Shown: positions 37,572-45,861 of the stretch, piece by piece | How the letters are laid out: each line of letters starts with the position of its first letter | Position numbering within the stretch: position 1 is the first letter of the stretch | NCBI RefSeq assembly: GCF_000092065.1 | Contig: NC_009365.1 | Span: 434,001 to 498,000 of the forward strand | Length of the DNA: 64,000 nt | Reading direction: 5' to 3' | Source of the DNA: Ostreococcus lucimarinus CCE9901 | Lineage: Eukaryota; Chlorophyta; Mamiellophyceae; Mamiellales; Bathycoccaceae | Program-made: the position numbers and the translations under genes | The notes under the pieces: model-generated | What the model was told of the DNA's origin: nothing | Seen by the model: only the letters and a program-made list of their open reading frames with translations | Databases searched by the model: none

Positions 37572-38807
37572 TCAATAGGGCTTGTGTCGCACGCTCGACC
37601 CTCCCTTCGCGGCTAATCGAGCAGAGATGGCTGCTGCGCGCGCCGCGGCCTCGCTCTGCGCAGCCTTGGCGTCGATGTCAACTTTCGCCGGCGCCGGCGC
37701 CAGGCTAAACGAGCGCGGGTTCAAGAGCTTGGGCGTCTTCGCCAGCTCCACCCGAAGATTCCTCCCGCCCACTTGCATGCCGTTCAAAGCGCACGCCGCG
37801 AGCGCTTCTTTGTTTGATTCAAACTCGATGAAGCAAAAGTTCTTCCCCGGTCCCCCCTCTCGACACTCCGCGATGGAGCCGCAAAACGAAAACAACTGCT
37901 TCACCTGCTCCGTGGTGAGCCCGACGGGGTAGTTGGACACGTGCGCGGTGCGTCTGAGCTCCTCCGGCACGGGCGGCGGCGGCACGTTCACCACGCCCAC
38001 CGCGTCCCCTCCGCTCGCGCCGGGCGGCGGCGGCGGCGGCGGCGGCGGCACGTCGTGCTTGAACTTGCAAATCACCCTGTCGCAGTTGCCGAGCAAAAAG
38101 TCTCGACACACCCCCGCCGGCGCCGGCTCCCCGCGCGCCAACAGAGGCACGCCGCGCGCGCGACGCTCGTTCACCAGCGGCCCGTCCAACGGCGCGCTGT
38201 AAAACACCTCAAACGGCGACCCCTCGATCTCGACCCCGTCCATCCTCACCGTCACTCGATACTCCCCTCGCTCTCGCACCGCGTACGCGCACGCGTGCTC
38301 GCCGTCGCCCTCGTCCCGTCCCTCTCCCGCCGCCACCACCTCCCCCCCTCGCCCCACGACCTCGAACGTCACCCTGTGCGCCCCATCGTTCGTTCGTTCT
38401 CCCTCACCGTCGCGCACGCTTACCGTGAACCCACTTTCCCGTCCCGCCGCGCCGCCGCCGACCCCCGCGCCTCGCGCCGTCGTCCGCCGCGGATCCGCCA
38501 CCCCTCGCGCGTACCCGCTCCCCGTCGTCGCCGGCCCGATCGCCCGCGTCGTTCCCAAAGCGTCTGGGTCCACCCCCCGCGCGCGCAGCGCCTCGCGCGC
38601 CGTCGCGTCGTCGTCGAACCGATCGAATTGTTTCGCATCGCGCACGCGCCGTCCCGTCGGCGCGAGCGTCGGCGGGACGCGATGCGCGCGCTTGAAGGTG
38701 GCCTCGAACGCGGCGCGCGCCTCGGCGTCGCGCTCGGCGGTGGCTTTCTCGGTCTCGCGAAGCGCCGCGGACTCGGAGGGGCCGACGCCGAAGCGACGAA
38801 GCGCCAT
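37572..38807 (-). CDS. Filamin-repeat + CCCH zinc finger + RRM protein
   Basis: A 411-residue protein with an unusual domain order. A helical N-terminus (1-90) is followed by a filamin/ABP280-type immunoglobulin repeat at about 125-203 (GEYRVTVRMDGVEIEGSPFEV). A CCCH zinc finger follows at 234-251 (CRDFLLGNCDRVICKFKH; spacing C-x7-C-x4-C-x3-H), then a polyproline linker, an RRM at about 287-357 (AHVSNYPVGL, KNFCFIEFES) and an Ala-rich tail. The CCCH and RRM pair suggests RNA binding, perhaps in splicing, but I do not recognise an orthologue. The frame is open 15 codons upstream; the ATG at 38807 is preferred. Convergent with NCKX (54-bp gap). Confidence 0.8.
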   Translation of the reverse strand: MALRRFGVGPSESAALRETEKATAERDAEARAAFEATFKRAHRVPPTLAPTGRRVRDAKQFDRFDDDATAREALRARGVDPDALGTTRAIGPATTGSGYARGVADPRRTTARGAGVGGGAAGRESGFTVSVRDGEGERTNDGAHRVTFEVVGRGGEVVAAGEGRDEGDGEHACAYAVRERGEYRVTVRMDGVEIEGSPFEVFYSAPLDGPLVNERRARGVPLLARGEPAPAGVCRDFLLGNCDRVICKFKHDVPPPPPPPPPGASGGDAVGVVNVPPPPVPEELRRTAHVSNYPVGLTTEQVKQLFSFCGSIAECREGGPGKNFCFIEFESNKEALAACALNGMQVGGRNLRVELAKTPKLLNPRSFSLAPAPAKVDIDAKAAQSEAAARAAAISARLAAKGGSSVRHKPY

Positions 38808-39163
38808 GGCGGCCGACAGTGGGGACGCGGACGCGCGCGCACATGTGCACACGTCGCTTTATTTGCTGACATTTTTTATATAGCGTCATTGGAGGTATTC
38901 TAGTACCTCAGCGTTCATATAAGGACGGTGCGTATACCTATTTACCAGAGAAATGGCAAAGGCCCTTTCGTCAACACGTGCGTCTTTCGCGGGACGACGG
39001 AATCATTCATGTGAGCGAGGGACGAATGCGTGCGTGAATGAATGAATGCATGAATGAATGAATGAATGCATGAATGCGCAATGAATGGGCGCGATGCGTG
39101 CGATGACAAACTGACAAACGACGGCGCGATGGCGACGACGGCGACACAACGCGAGCGGCGACG
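38808..39163. other. Intergenic, with GAAT microsatellite
   Basis: 356 bp between the filamin-CCCH-RRM start and the WRKY stop, both on the minus strand. It holds the filamin-CCCH-RRM promoter and the WRKY 3' UTR. The only structured element is a GAAT/GCAT microsatellite at 39035-39087. The 38870-38960 part has mixed, lower-GC composition. No gene was recognised. Confidence 0.5.
39035..39087. repeat. Imperfect (GAAT)n microsatellite with GCAT interruptions
   Basis: About 53 bp of tandem GAAT units interrupted by GCAT, lying in the WRKY 3' flank. It is AT-rich compared with its surroundings. Confidence 0.85.
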
Positions 39164-40522
39164 TCAACCGAATAAGGAAAAGGAGCACCGCGGACGACGC
39201 GCGGGCGAAGGCGCGCCGGGCGAGGGCTCGCGCCGACCGCGAACGGTTTTGGAGAGCGACGCCAGGAGAGGGGTGCCGGTGACGATGGCCTCGAGGGGAG
39301 ATTTGAGGAGATCGCCGATGGACCAGTCGTCGCGGGGGGAGCGGCGCGCCGAGGGGTCGTCGGCGACGACGCGAAGCGCGGGGGGACGCGCGGGAAAGTC
39401 GTCGCGGCGGCGGCGGTCGAGAGATGATCTCGGCGGTGCTGAGGTGCGATCTTCCGCGGTCGGCGGATGGGGGGACGATTGGAGCAATCGAGCCTCGAGA
39501 TCGGCGTCGCCGAACGGCCACGTGGGCGAGAGAGGCGACGCGGGCATGAAGTCAAACCAATGACGCGGCGTCGGCGCGGAGCGATCGGCGACGGCTTCGC
39601 GATGGACGCGGGCGGCGTCGTCCATTCGCGTGCGCGCGTGCGCGTGAATGAGCGCGTTTTCCAGCGCCAAGGCGTCGTAATCCGAGCTCCATCGCTCGCT
39701 CGCGGTCAAGTACTCGTCAAAACACGTCAAGACGTCACCCATGGCGGCGAACGACGGGCTCAGCGGATTCACGGCGCGTCTCGGCTTCTTCGCCGCGACG
39801 GCGCTGCACGAGGATTCTCGGCGCTCGCGCGCGGACTGTCCGGATCCGCTGGACGTCGTCAGTAATCGACGACCACTTCGCGATTTTCCTGACGCCGAGC
39901 GCTTCGGTTTCGTCGTGCTCGACCGCGGTTCGAGTGGAATCTTCTTCGCTCGCGGCGGAGTCTTCGGCGTCGCTCTCCGTCGCTTGCCCGCTCGAAGATT
40001 TTCCTCCTCCTCCTCCTCCTCCGCAGACGTCGTGAAATCGCTATTCATCGTCGTCAAGTCACATTCATCTTGAACGTCCGCGCCTCGTCGCACCGTCGTC
40101 CCTCGTCGCGCGTTCGTCGCCGTGGAATCTCCGCTCGCGCGCGTCCCGAAAGATTTCGTCGACCCGGGCGCGAGCGTCTCCGCCCGACCGCCACCCCCGC
40201 TCGGTTTCGCGTGCGTGTGTTCGCCCTCGTAGCACACCACCGTCTCCATTTCTCCATCCTCACTCGCGCGTCGCAATTCCGTCTTCTTCCTCGCCGGACA
40301 CCCTCGCTCCGTGCACCGGTAATACGACCGCGGAAACGACGATCCCTTGATGTTCTTTTGCCCGTACTTGCGCCATCGGTACCCATCGGCGTGCGCGCTC
40401 GACGGCGCGTGCGCCGCGACCGTCGTCGTCGACCTCGACGTCGAGTGCGGATACGATCGTCGCGGTCGATCGCCGGCGTCGTCGTCGTAAACGCGCGTCC
40501 CGTGCGTCGTCGTCGTCGCCAT
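39164..40522 (-). CDS. WRKY-domain transcription factor
   Basis: A 452-residue nuclear factor with one WRKY domain at about 46-107. WRKYGQK is at 50-56 (DNA-contacting strand for W-box TTGAC), with zinc ligands Cys70, Cys75, His102 and His104 (C-x4-C-x26-H-x1-H, slightly longer than land-plant group II). The remainder is low-complexity and basic, with an acidic EEEEEEE stretch near 170 and a C-terminal region with several hydrophobic clusters ([36 protein letters not shown]). The frame opens two codons earlier with GTG; the ATG at 40522 is used. Targets cannot be inferred. Confidence 0.92.
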   Translation of the reverse strand: MATTTTHGTRVYDDDAGDRPRRSYPHSTSRSTTTVAAHAPSSAHADGYRWRKYGQKNIKGSSFPRSYYRCTERGCPARKKTELRRASEDGEMETVVCYEGEHTHAKPSGGGGRAETLAPGSTKSFGTRASGDSTATNARRGTTVRRGADVQDECDLTTMNSDFTTSAEEEEEEENLRAGKRRRATPKTPPRAKKIPLEPRSSTTKPKRSASGKSRSGRRLLTTSSGSGQSARERRESSCSAVAAKKPRRAVNPLSPSFAAMGDVLTCFDEYLTASERWSSDYDALALENALIHAHARTRMDDAARVHREAVADRSAPTPRHWFDFMPASPLSPTWPFGDADLEARLLQSSPHPPTAEDRTSAPPRSSLDRRRRDDFPARPPALRVVADDPSARRSPRDDWSIGDLLKSPLEAIVTGTPLLASLSKTVRGRREPSPGAPSPARRPRCSFSLFG

Positions 40523-40942
40523 CGTCACCGAGAAAAGTCAACCCGCGCGCCCTCGCCTCGATTCGATCGCCGTTCGTCGCGCGTCGCGCGTCGCGCGTCG
40601 CGCGTCGCTCGCGCGCGCGTCGCTCGCGCGCGTCGCGCGCGTCGATCGCTCCCGCCGTCGCCTCGCCGTCGTCCGCGCGCGTCGCTCGACGACGCGACGC
40701 TCCACCGCCGCGCGCGCGACGTTCTGTCGTCCGCCCGTCGTCGCGCGCGCGCGCGTCTCCGGGCGCCCTCGCGCGCGCCTCGCGCGCGCGCACTCACGCG
40801 CCAGCGCCGAATGTCTGTTTTTGCCCCGCCCCGCCCGATCGTCGCGCGCGCGCGATCGCCGGCGTCCCGGCGCGCGGTCTCCGGGCAGACGAATCGCCGT
40901 TCGCGCGTCCGAGTCATCCGTCCGCGGCGACGGGTCTACAGT

Positions 40943-40996
40943 TTCAGAGAGTCCCCCGACTGACGAGTCATGATTCGTCGACGGGGACTCTCTGAA
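40943..40996. repeat. 54-bp hairpin / inverted repeat
   Basis: A perfect 14-bp outer stem (TTCAGAGAGTCCCC at 40943-40956 with its complement at 40983-40996) encloses an inner nine-pair stem (40961-40969 with 40972-40980, counting G-T pairs) around an AT loop. It marks the left edge of the lower-GC segment. It could be a cruciform, a transcript hairpin or a relic of a small transposable element. Confidence 0.8.
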
Positions 40997-41073
40997 CCGG
41001 GACGTGGGATTTTTACCGTATGGGTCACGACTCCTCGTTCGGGGGTACTCGTATGAAACGCCGTAATTTTATT

Positions 41074-41180
41074 GATGCTAGGGTTTAGAAATTAGGGTTT
41101 ACACGTCAAAAATCGCCGAGGTTCGATTACAAACGTGTCAAAAACGTGGCTTTTCTGAAACTCGATTTTTGCTAGGGTTT
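41074..41180. promoter_or_regulatory. Cluster of three telo-box-like AGGGTTTA motifs
   Basis: Three copies of AGGGTTTA occur: two close together (about 41081-41100, GCTAGGGTTTAG and TTAGGGTTTAC) and one at about 41172-41181 (GCTAGGGTTTAG). The complement is the plant telo-box TAAACCCT. They lie 110-210 bp upstream of the orphan ATG at 41291. Confidence 0.55.
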
Positions 41181-41290
41181 AGCGACTCCGGTTTTCCGGC
41201 GGAATTGCGTGCGGGCGGTTGGGGGCGGCGGCGTCGTCACTCCTCGCCGACGTGTCGGCAAAAGACAGAGAACAGTTCGCCCCCGTCGAA

Positions 41291-41959
41291 ATGAGCGACG
41301 GTGCGATGCGCCCGTGGTTTCTTCGCGACGAGGATAGGCGCAGGAGCCTCGTATACGGCGTGGGTGCGGTCGCTTTCGCCCTCTTGGGGTTGGTCGTGAC
41401 TACTGGTTCGAGGACGGAGTATAAGGTGGTTGCGTACAAGCCAAGTCTTTATGAACACGTCGGGTCGCATCAAGTCAAAGCCCACTATGACATTTACCCG
41501 GATACACATGACATTCACCAGGCAGATCACCCTTCTGAGGATCCTGCAGATCCTGAAGAGGAACTAGTTTACAAATATAATGGTAAGCATGTTTCTTCAG
41601 CAAACGAGAATCGGATTCGGGCACTGTACTCGCCATCAGGCTCGTCCTTCATAGATGTGGTCAAACGGGAAGGTGTGGACGACGCTACCATTTTCGAGAC
41701 GTGTCTGTATCCAACAGTGACAGCTGAATTCAGGACGTACTACGGCCACGATCTGACAATCGAACCAGATACGACGAGCAAGGATCTAGGGAAGCCGGTG
41801 AACCAAGTCGAAGCACACCAATTTGGTTGCGTGTGGGAGAAGTTGTTGAATAAACTAGCGGAGTCGAACTGGAAATTCGTCACGTCCGAAACGATTATGA
41901 CTGAAAAGACGTTCTATGAGATGCATATGATTACGTTCTCACGAAAAAAGACTACGTAA
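41291..41959 (+). CDS. Orphan single-pass membrane protein in a lower-GC island
   Basis: A 222-residue protein from the first ATG in frame. A short basic N-terminus (RPWFLRDEDRRRS) precedes one membrane helix at about 20-38 (LVYGVGAVAFALLGLVVTT), then a hydrophilic domain rich in His, Asp and Tyr. The C-terminal part (TIFETCLYPTVTAEFRTYY, EKLLNKLAESNWKF) looks like a folded domain. The likely topology is a type II protein with its bulk in a lumen or outside. I recognise no family. Codon choice is visibly less GC-biased than in the neighbours, and the gene is bracketed by a hairpin and a palindrome, which raises the possibility of acquisition. The frame also extends upstream without an ATG. 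Confidence 0.65.
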   Translation: MSDGAMRPWFLRDEDRRRSLVYGVGAVAFALLGLVVTTGSRTEYKVVAYKPSLYEHVGSHQVKAHYDIYPDTHDIHQADHPSEDPADPEEELVYKYNGKHVSSANENRIRALYSPSGSSFIDVVKREGVDDATIFETCLYPTVTAEFRTYYGHDLTIEPDTTSKDLGKPVNQVEAHQFGCVWEKLLNKLAESNWKFVTSETIMTEKTFYEMHMITFSRKKTT

Positions 41960-42287
41960 AATAGTTTTGATGTTGTTTAGATTGTCGTATGGGCAAACAG
42001 TTAGACATTCTCCACAGCTTCCATTCGCGCGACCAGAGCGTTGACGCGCTCTTCGAGTTCGTCGATGCGGCGCCTTGCGGGAACCTAAACCGGATACGCG
42101 CAAACCCGTGGGACAAGATTCGTCTCGCCGCGGCGAGACGAATCGGACCGCCCGTTTCGAATTTCTAGGAACCCCCTAGGGTTGTGACGGGGCGGTCCGT
42201 GTTTCGTCGTCAGTCTCGAAGGCGGGCGCCCCTCGGCGCGCGCGCGACGCGCGCGCGCCGTCTCTTCGTGACGCACATAGACGCATC
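41960..42287. other. Intergenic, orphan to eL38, with possible minus-strand exon
   Basis: 328 bp. On the minus strand, 42001-42084 reads a 27-residue heptad-like segment (RRRIDELEERVNALVARMEAV) ending in a stop and preceded by a TTTAG acceptor-like sequence, but no upstream exon or CTGAC branch point was found. A 28-bp perfect palindrome lies at 42117-42144. An AACCCTAGG telo-box-like site (complement of CCTAGGGTT) is at about 42175-42184, about 105 bp before the eL38 ATG. Confidence 0.4.
42117..42144. repeat. 28-bp perfect palindrome
   Basis: The half-site GATTCGTCTCGCCG is followed directly by its exact complement, with no spacer. It lies 144 bp upstream of the eL38 ATG and at the right edge of the lower-GC segment. 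It could bind a dimeric transcription factor, form a cruciform, or mark an insertion boundary. The octamer GATTCGTC also occurs in the centre of the hairpin at 40943-40996. Confidence 0.9.
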
Positions 42288-42886
42288 ATGGTGCGTGCGA
42301 CGCGCGACGGCGACGAGGCGACGCGCGCGAAATAGACGCTCGATGCGCGCGCGCGCGATCGGGCGTCGGCGCGCGATGGACGGCGCGGACGACGCGCGGA
42401 CGACGCGCGATGGCGATGGCTCTAGGGCTTGAAGCGCGATCGCGCGTTCGGGACGCGCGCGCGCGGAGAGAGACGCGCGAAGGGCGATCGCGCGTCGCGA
42501 GCGCGAGCGGTGATATCGTCGTCGGCGGCGGTGCGGTGCGAGCGGTGATGGGGGGGTCGACGGCGCGGGGAGCGCGGGGGAGACGGGACGACGCTGGCGC
42601 ACTAGGGTCGCGCGAGTGGATGATGAAAGAGAGACGACTGACGATCGAGCGACGACTTGGCGCGATGCGAAAACAGCCTAAAGAAATTAGCGAAATTAAG
42701 GACTTCTTGCACACGGCGCGCCGGAAGGATGCGCGATCGGTGAAGATCAAGAAGACGGCGGGCGTGACCAAGTTCAAGGTGCGCTGCTCCAAGTACTTGT
42801 ACACGCTCTGCGTGAAGGACTCCGATAAGGCGTCCAAGCTCAAGCAGTCGTTGCCCCCGGGACTTCAAGTGATGGAGGTCGCTTAG
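42288..42886 (+). CDS. RPL38: Cytosolic ribosomal protein eL38, ATG-only first coding exon
   Basis: Proposed join(42288..42290, 42677..42886), 70 residues. The family starts MPxxI-x-EIKDFL. The second exon begins exactly at [19 protein letters not shown], right after a CAG acceptor, and no Met precedes it in place. Upstream, an ATG is followed immediately by the donor GTGCGT, so the first coding exon is the start codon alone and the intron is 386 nt (42291-42676), with branch point GACTGAC. The rest ([29 protein letters not shown]) is complete eL38 of the large subunit. The Arg-rich open frame running through the intron from 42410 is not the real N-terminus. Confidence 0.88.
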
Positions 42887-43053
42887 AGTTTGAAGGTCAC
42901 ACACACTAGTCGGAGTTATTAGCGCGAGAATGGAAGACGGCGCGAAGCGCCTTGTAAAGAGAGTTCGATCCGTCTCACATTTCATTTCGTTTACTCATTC
43001 GTTCGGCTATCGCTCTCACAATGCGCTAAGCGTAATTCACGACTCGGCTCGAT

Positions 43054-44227
43054 TCACGCCACGACGCTGGTGCGACGCGGAAGGTTGAACATGAAATCGA
43101 CTTCGAGCTCGCCGTCTTCCGTCAAGTCGGCGCAATGCACGGCGTTGCGCTGTTTGTCCTCCCCGAAACGCGCGCGAAGGGATTCGGGACGTAACACGCG
43201 GGCAATTTCGGGGTCTCTCGGTCCGACGATTTCTCTGATGTCGTCCACGAGCGTCTCCGGGGACCTCAAGCGCGAGAGTTGCAGCGCCACGCAAGCGCCG
43301 CAACTCAGTTCATCGATCATCATCTTCACCTCTTCCTTGTCTAAAACGTCCACGTAAACGGCGTAAAATGCCTCTGCCTCGAGGCGCGTTAGCGCTAATG
43401 TTCGAGCCTGGATTAAATCCAGTCCTTTCTTCTCGCACAGGAAATCTAAAATCGCTCCGAGATGCGCCATACCGCTGGGTTTGACCACGACGAGCGACGA
43501 ATGCTCGGTGGGTGATTTCGACGACGATCCCGTCGCCAGCTCTCCTAACGCTCGAGCGTGCTCTTCGTCCATCGATCGCACCACATCGTTCGTGTGAGCG
43601 AATAATCTGGCCAAAATTGCATTCGCCTCGCATCCAATCGCGCGTATCGCGCACGACGTCCCAGACGCGAGCGCCCTCGCGTTCCTCGGCAGCGCCGTCT
43701 CGAGCTCTTCCAACCGACTCGTCCCGAACGCCACCGTCTTCATCTCTGCGATCGTCAACCCGTTCTCCTGCATCGCGTGCACGATTCTACCGATGCGGCA
43801 CACGTTTTCACTCGACACCAAGGCGAACGATTCCTCGCGCTTCGTCTTCATCGCCGTCGCCGTGCGTTCGTCCGCGTACCCGCGCACGGTCAACCGCCTC
43901 GACCAAATCGTCACCGTCGCGCCTATGAATAGCTCGTCCAGCGCGATCGGCGTTTCCGGCGCGCATTTCCGCAAAAATGCTTTCTTTCGTTTATCCTCAA
44001 TCTGCGCCGCGTCGTCGCGTCGCCTCCGTCAGTCATCGTCGCGCTCGCGCGCTCGCCTCCCACAGAGCACCAACCATCCATCCAGACGTCGCGCTTTACT
44101 CGCGCGCTCAACGCACCAATTCCACGTCGCCATCCTCGGGGTAATAAAACAACGTAAACGCTCGCTCGAAGTCTTGCGCGGGGTCCACCCAGACCGCCTG
44201 AAATCCAAGTCTGGACTCGGTGCGCAT
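43054..44227 (-). CDS. NME7: NME7-like protein: DM10 domain + two NDP-kinase domains, two exons
   Basis: Proposed complement(join(43054..44001, 44117..44227)), 352 residues. Exon 1 (37 codons) is the start of a DM10 domain (RLGFQAVWVDPAQDFERAF, FYYPEDGDVEL). The 115-nt intron has donor GTGCGT, branch point GACTGAC and acceptor GCGCAG. Exon 2 continues IEDKRKKAFLRK, then LDELFIGATVTIWSRRL, finishing DM10. Two NDK domains follow. The first lacks an obvious active-site His context; the second (SLVVVKPSGMAHLGAI) keeps His in RNAVHCADL. This is the architecture of NME7, a basal-body, axoneme and gamma-tubulin ring complex protein. Confidence 0.8.
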
Positions 44228-44344
44228 CGAAAGATTTAAACTCGCGAGCGTCAGAGTGGGGTGTATTTTTAGCGCGCGGCGAACGCGGTCGGTGAAATCG
44301 AACGCGGACGCGTCGCGAACGCGGATGAAGATGACGATTGATTA

Positions 44345-45673
44345 TTATTTCAAAATGGATAAAAATCGGAGGTAGGCCTCGGCGGCGCGCTTGCGCGAGG
44401 CGCGGTAGCGCACGGCGAGCAGCGCGCGAGGCGAGAGCGACGCGGCTTCGGCGGAAGCTAATAAGGCTTCGTCCTCGGCCAGTGTCGTCGGACAGGCGGA
44501 TAAGTACGAATCAACGGCCTGACGTAAGGCTTGAATGACTTCAGGGTCGGTTTCTGGGGGAGCTGGGGCGTCAGCGACGCCCGGGGGCGGACCGCGCGAG
44601 GCGACCATGAGGAGATTGGAACCCGCGAGCGCGGCGGCTTTGTCGCCGGCGTCGTCGAGGGCTTTGCATGCGTCGGCAACGCGAGATCCGTGCACACGTC
44701 GAGCGCCCGGGGCGATAAATTCCATGGGCAATCGTTCGTTACGATTTTCATCGTCGATGAAACCGTAGTGAAGCATGAGCAAGGCGTTGTTCATTCTGTC
44801 GCCGTACGAGATGAAAACCTCGGTGTTCGCCACCGGCGTCGGGCCCTCGATTGAATCTTCGTTCCACGTGAGCTCGAAGTTCTTACCATCCGCGCTGACG
44901 CCATACTTTGCCGTAGATTCCACTCTGTGATTCGCCAAATCGATCGTCGGCGCCAAGAACGCGCAATCCGCGTCGCCCAGTTTACCGCTAATCGCTCGCG
45001 TGTGCACCCACGAGCGACACCATCGGAGTTCGTCTTCGCTCGACGTCCCCAGCGCGGCTTTCACGTCCGGAAACGCCTCCATCGCGGCGTTCCAAGTCGC
45101 TTCGTACCCAGCCTTCGAGCGTTCGGCCATGACGCGTATCTCAGCGTCTTGCAACATCTCCAACTCCTCCTCGTTCGCCAAGTACCCGCAATCGAACGCC
45201 GCCGGCACCACCTCCGCGCCGTACGCCCGCCACGCCTCCGCGTTCTTCACCGCCCACGCCAGCATCGCCGCCAATCGCACGTCCTTCGCGAACGGCGCCG
45301 ATATCACGAATTCAATCAGGCACTCCGGCACGTCCACGCCGAAATGTCTTCGCCAGCCCTCCCGATACGTCTCGCGAATCGCCGTCGCCGCGCGTCCCTC
45401 CGCGCCCTCCCCGACCGCCGCCGGCGCGCACACCAGTGCGTCGATCGCGACGCTCACCAGCGCGCTTCCGGTGCCGGTGACGAACAGTCCGCGCCCGTGC
45501 GCGCCGACGTCCACGCGCGCGTGTCGCAGCGTCGACGCCGGGTCGAACGTCGTCGTCCCGCGCGCGTCCGCGTCCGCGACGGCGCGGCGCGTCGACGCGC
45601 GTCGCGCGCGCGTCGATCGCGCGCGAGAGGGGCGCGCGAGGCGCGCGTCGACGCGAGCGGCGGTCGCGGGCAT
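44345..45673 (-). CDS. SET-domain protein methyltransferase (Rubisco-LSMT/SETD3 class)
   Basis: A 442-residue protein. Residues 1-45 are basic and Ala/Arg-rich, a probable organelle transit peptide. The SET domain is split as in the LSMT/SETD group: HARVDVGAHGRGLFVTG near 50, then an insert, and the SAM/substrate motifs DLANHRVES and EVFISYGDRMNNALLMLHYGFIDD near 245-315, followed by the Rubisco-LSMT substrate-binding helical domain. The Tyr in the ISYGDR stretch is the family's catalytic residue. Plant members methylate Rubisco large subunit and chloroplast aldolase; the target here is not known. It ends 117 bp before the NME7 ATG on the same strand. Confidence 0.82.
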   Translation of the reverse strand: MPATAARVDARLARPSRARSTRARRASTRRAVADADARGTTTFDPASTLRHARVDVGAHGRGLFVTGTGSALVSVAIDALVCAPAAVGEGAEGRAATAIRETYREGWRRHFGVDVPECLIEFVISAPFAKDVRLAAMLAWAVKNAEAWRAYGAEVVPAAFDCGYLANEEELEMLQDAEIRVMAERSKAGYEATWNAAMEAFPDVKAALGTSSEDELRWCRSWVHTRAISGKLGDADCAFLAPTIDLANHRVESTAKYGVSADGKNFELTWNEDSIEGPTPVANTEVFISYGDRMNNALLMLHYGFIDDENRNERLPMEFIAPGARRVHGSRVADACKALDDAGDKAAALAGSNLLMVASRGPPPGVADAPAPPETDPEVIQALRQAVDSYLSACPTTLAEDEALLASAEAASLSPRALLAVRYRASRKRAAEAYLRFLSILK

Positions 45674-45861
45674 CGTCGCGACGCGCGCGCGCGAGTGGGG
45701 GCGCGACGCGCCGGGCGCGACGGTGGGCCCTTGAAAACACCCGGAAATTGTGTCGGCGACGAGCGCGGCGTCGGCGTCGAGCGCGGCGTCGGATTCGCGC
45801 GGTTCGGTGCGATCGAGTTCGGTGGATCACGCGGTGGATTAAAACAAGATTACACGGAGAG

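Larger units (their letters stand above)
40523..41290. other. Intergenic: WRKY promoter passing into a lower-GC segment
   Basis: 768 bp. 40523-40930 is very GC-rich, with TCGCGCG runs, and is the probable WRKY 5' region. From about 40940 the composition changes abruptly to roughly half A+T. This part holds a long hairpin (40943-40996) and three AGGGTTTA motifs near 41080, 41093 and 41173. No other coding sequence was recognised. The motifs lie upstream of the orphan ORF and may be its promoter. Confidence 0.5.

Noticed and set aside
40525-40930. Arg-rich open frames upstream of WRKY on both strands
   Set aside because: They are low-complexity CG-repeat products without motifs; the region is more likely promoter.
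42618-42650. Possible C/D snoRNA in the eL38 intron (TGATGA and CTGA)
   Set aside because: The boxes are only about 20 nt apart with no terminal stem; the CTGA is the intron branch point.
42410-42676. In-frame Arg-rich N-terminal extension of eL38
   Set aside because: eL38 is about 70 residues in eukaryotes; the stretch is an intron with GTGCGT donor, GACTGAC branch point and CAG acceptor.
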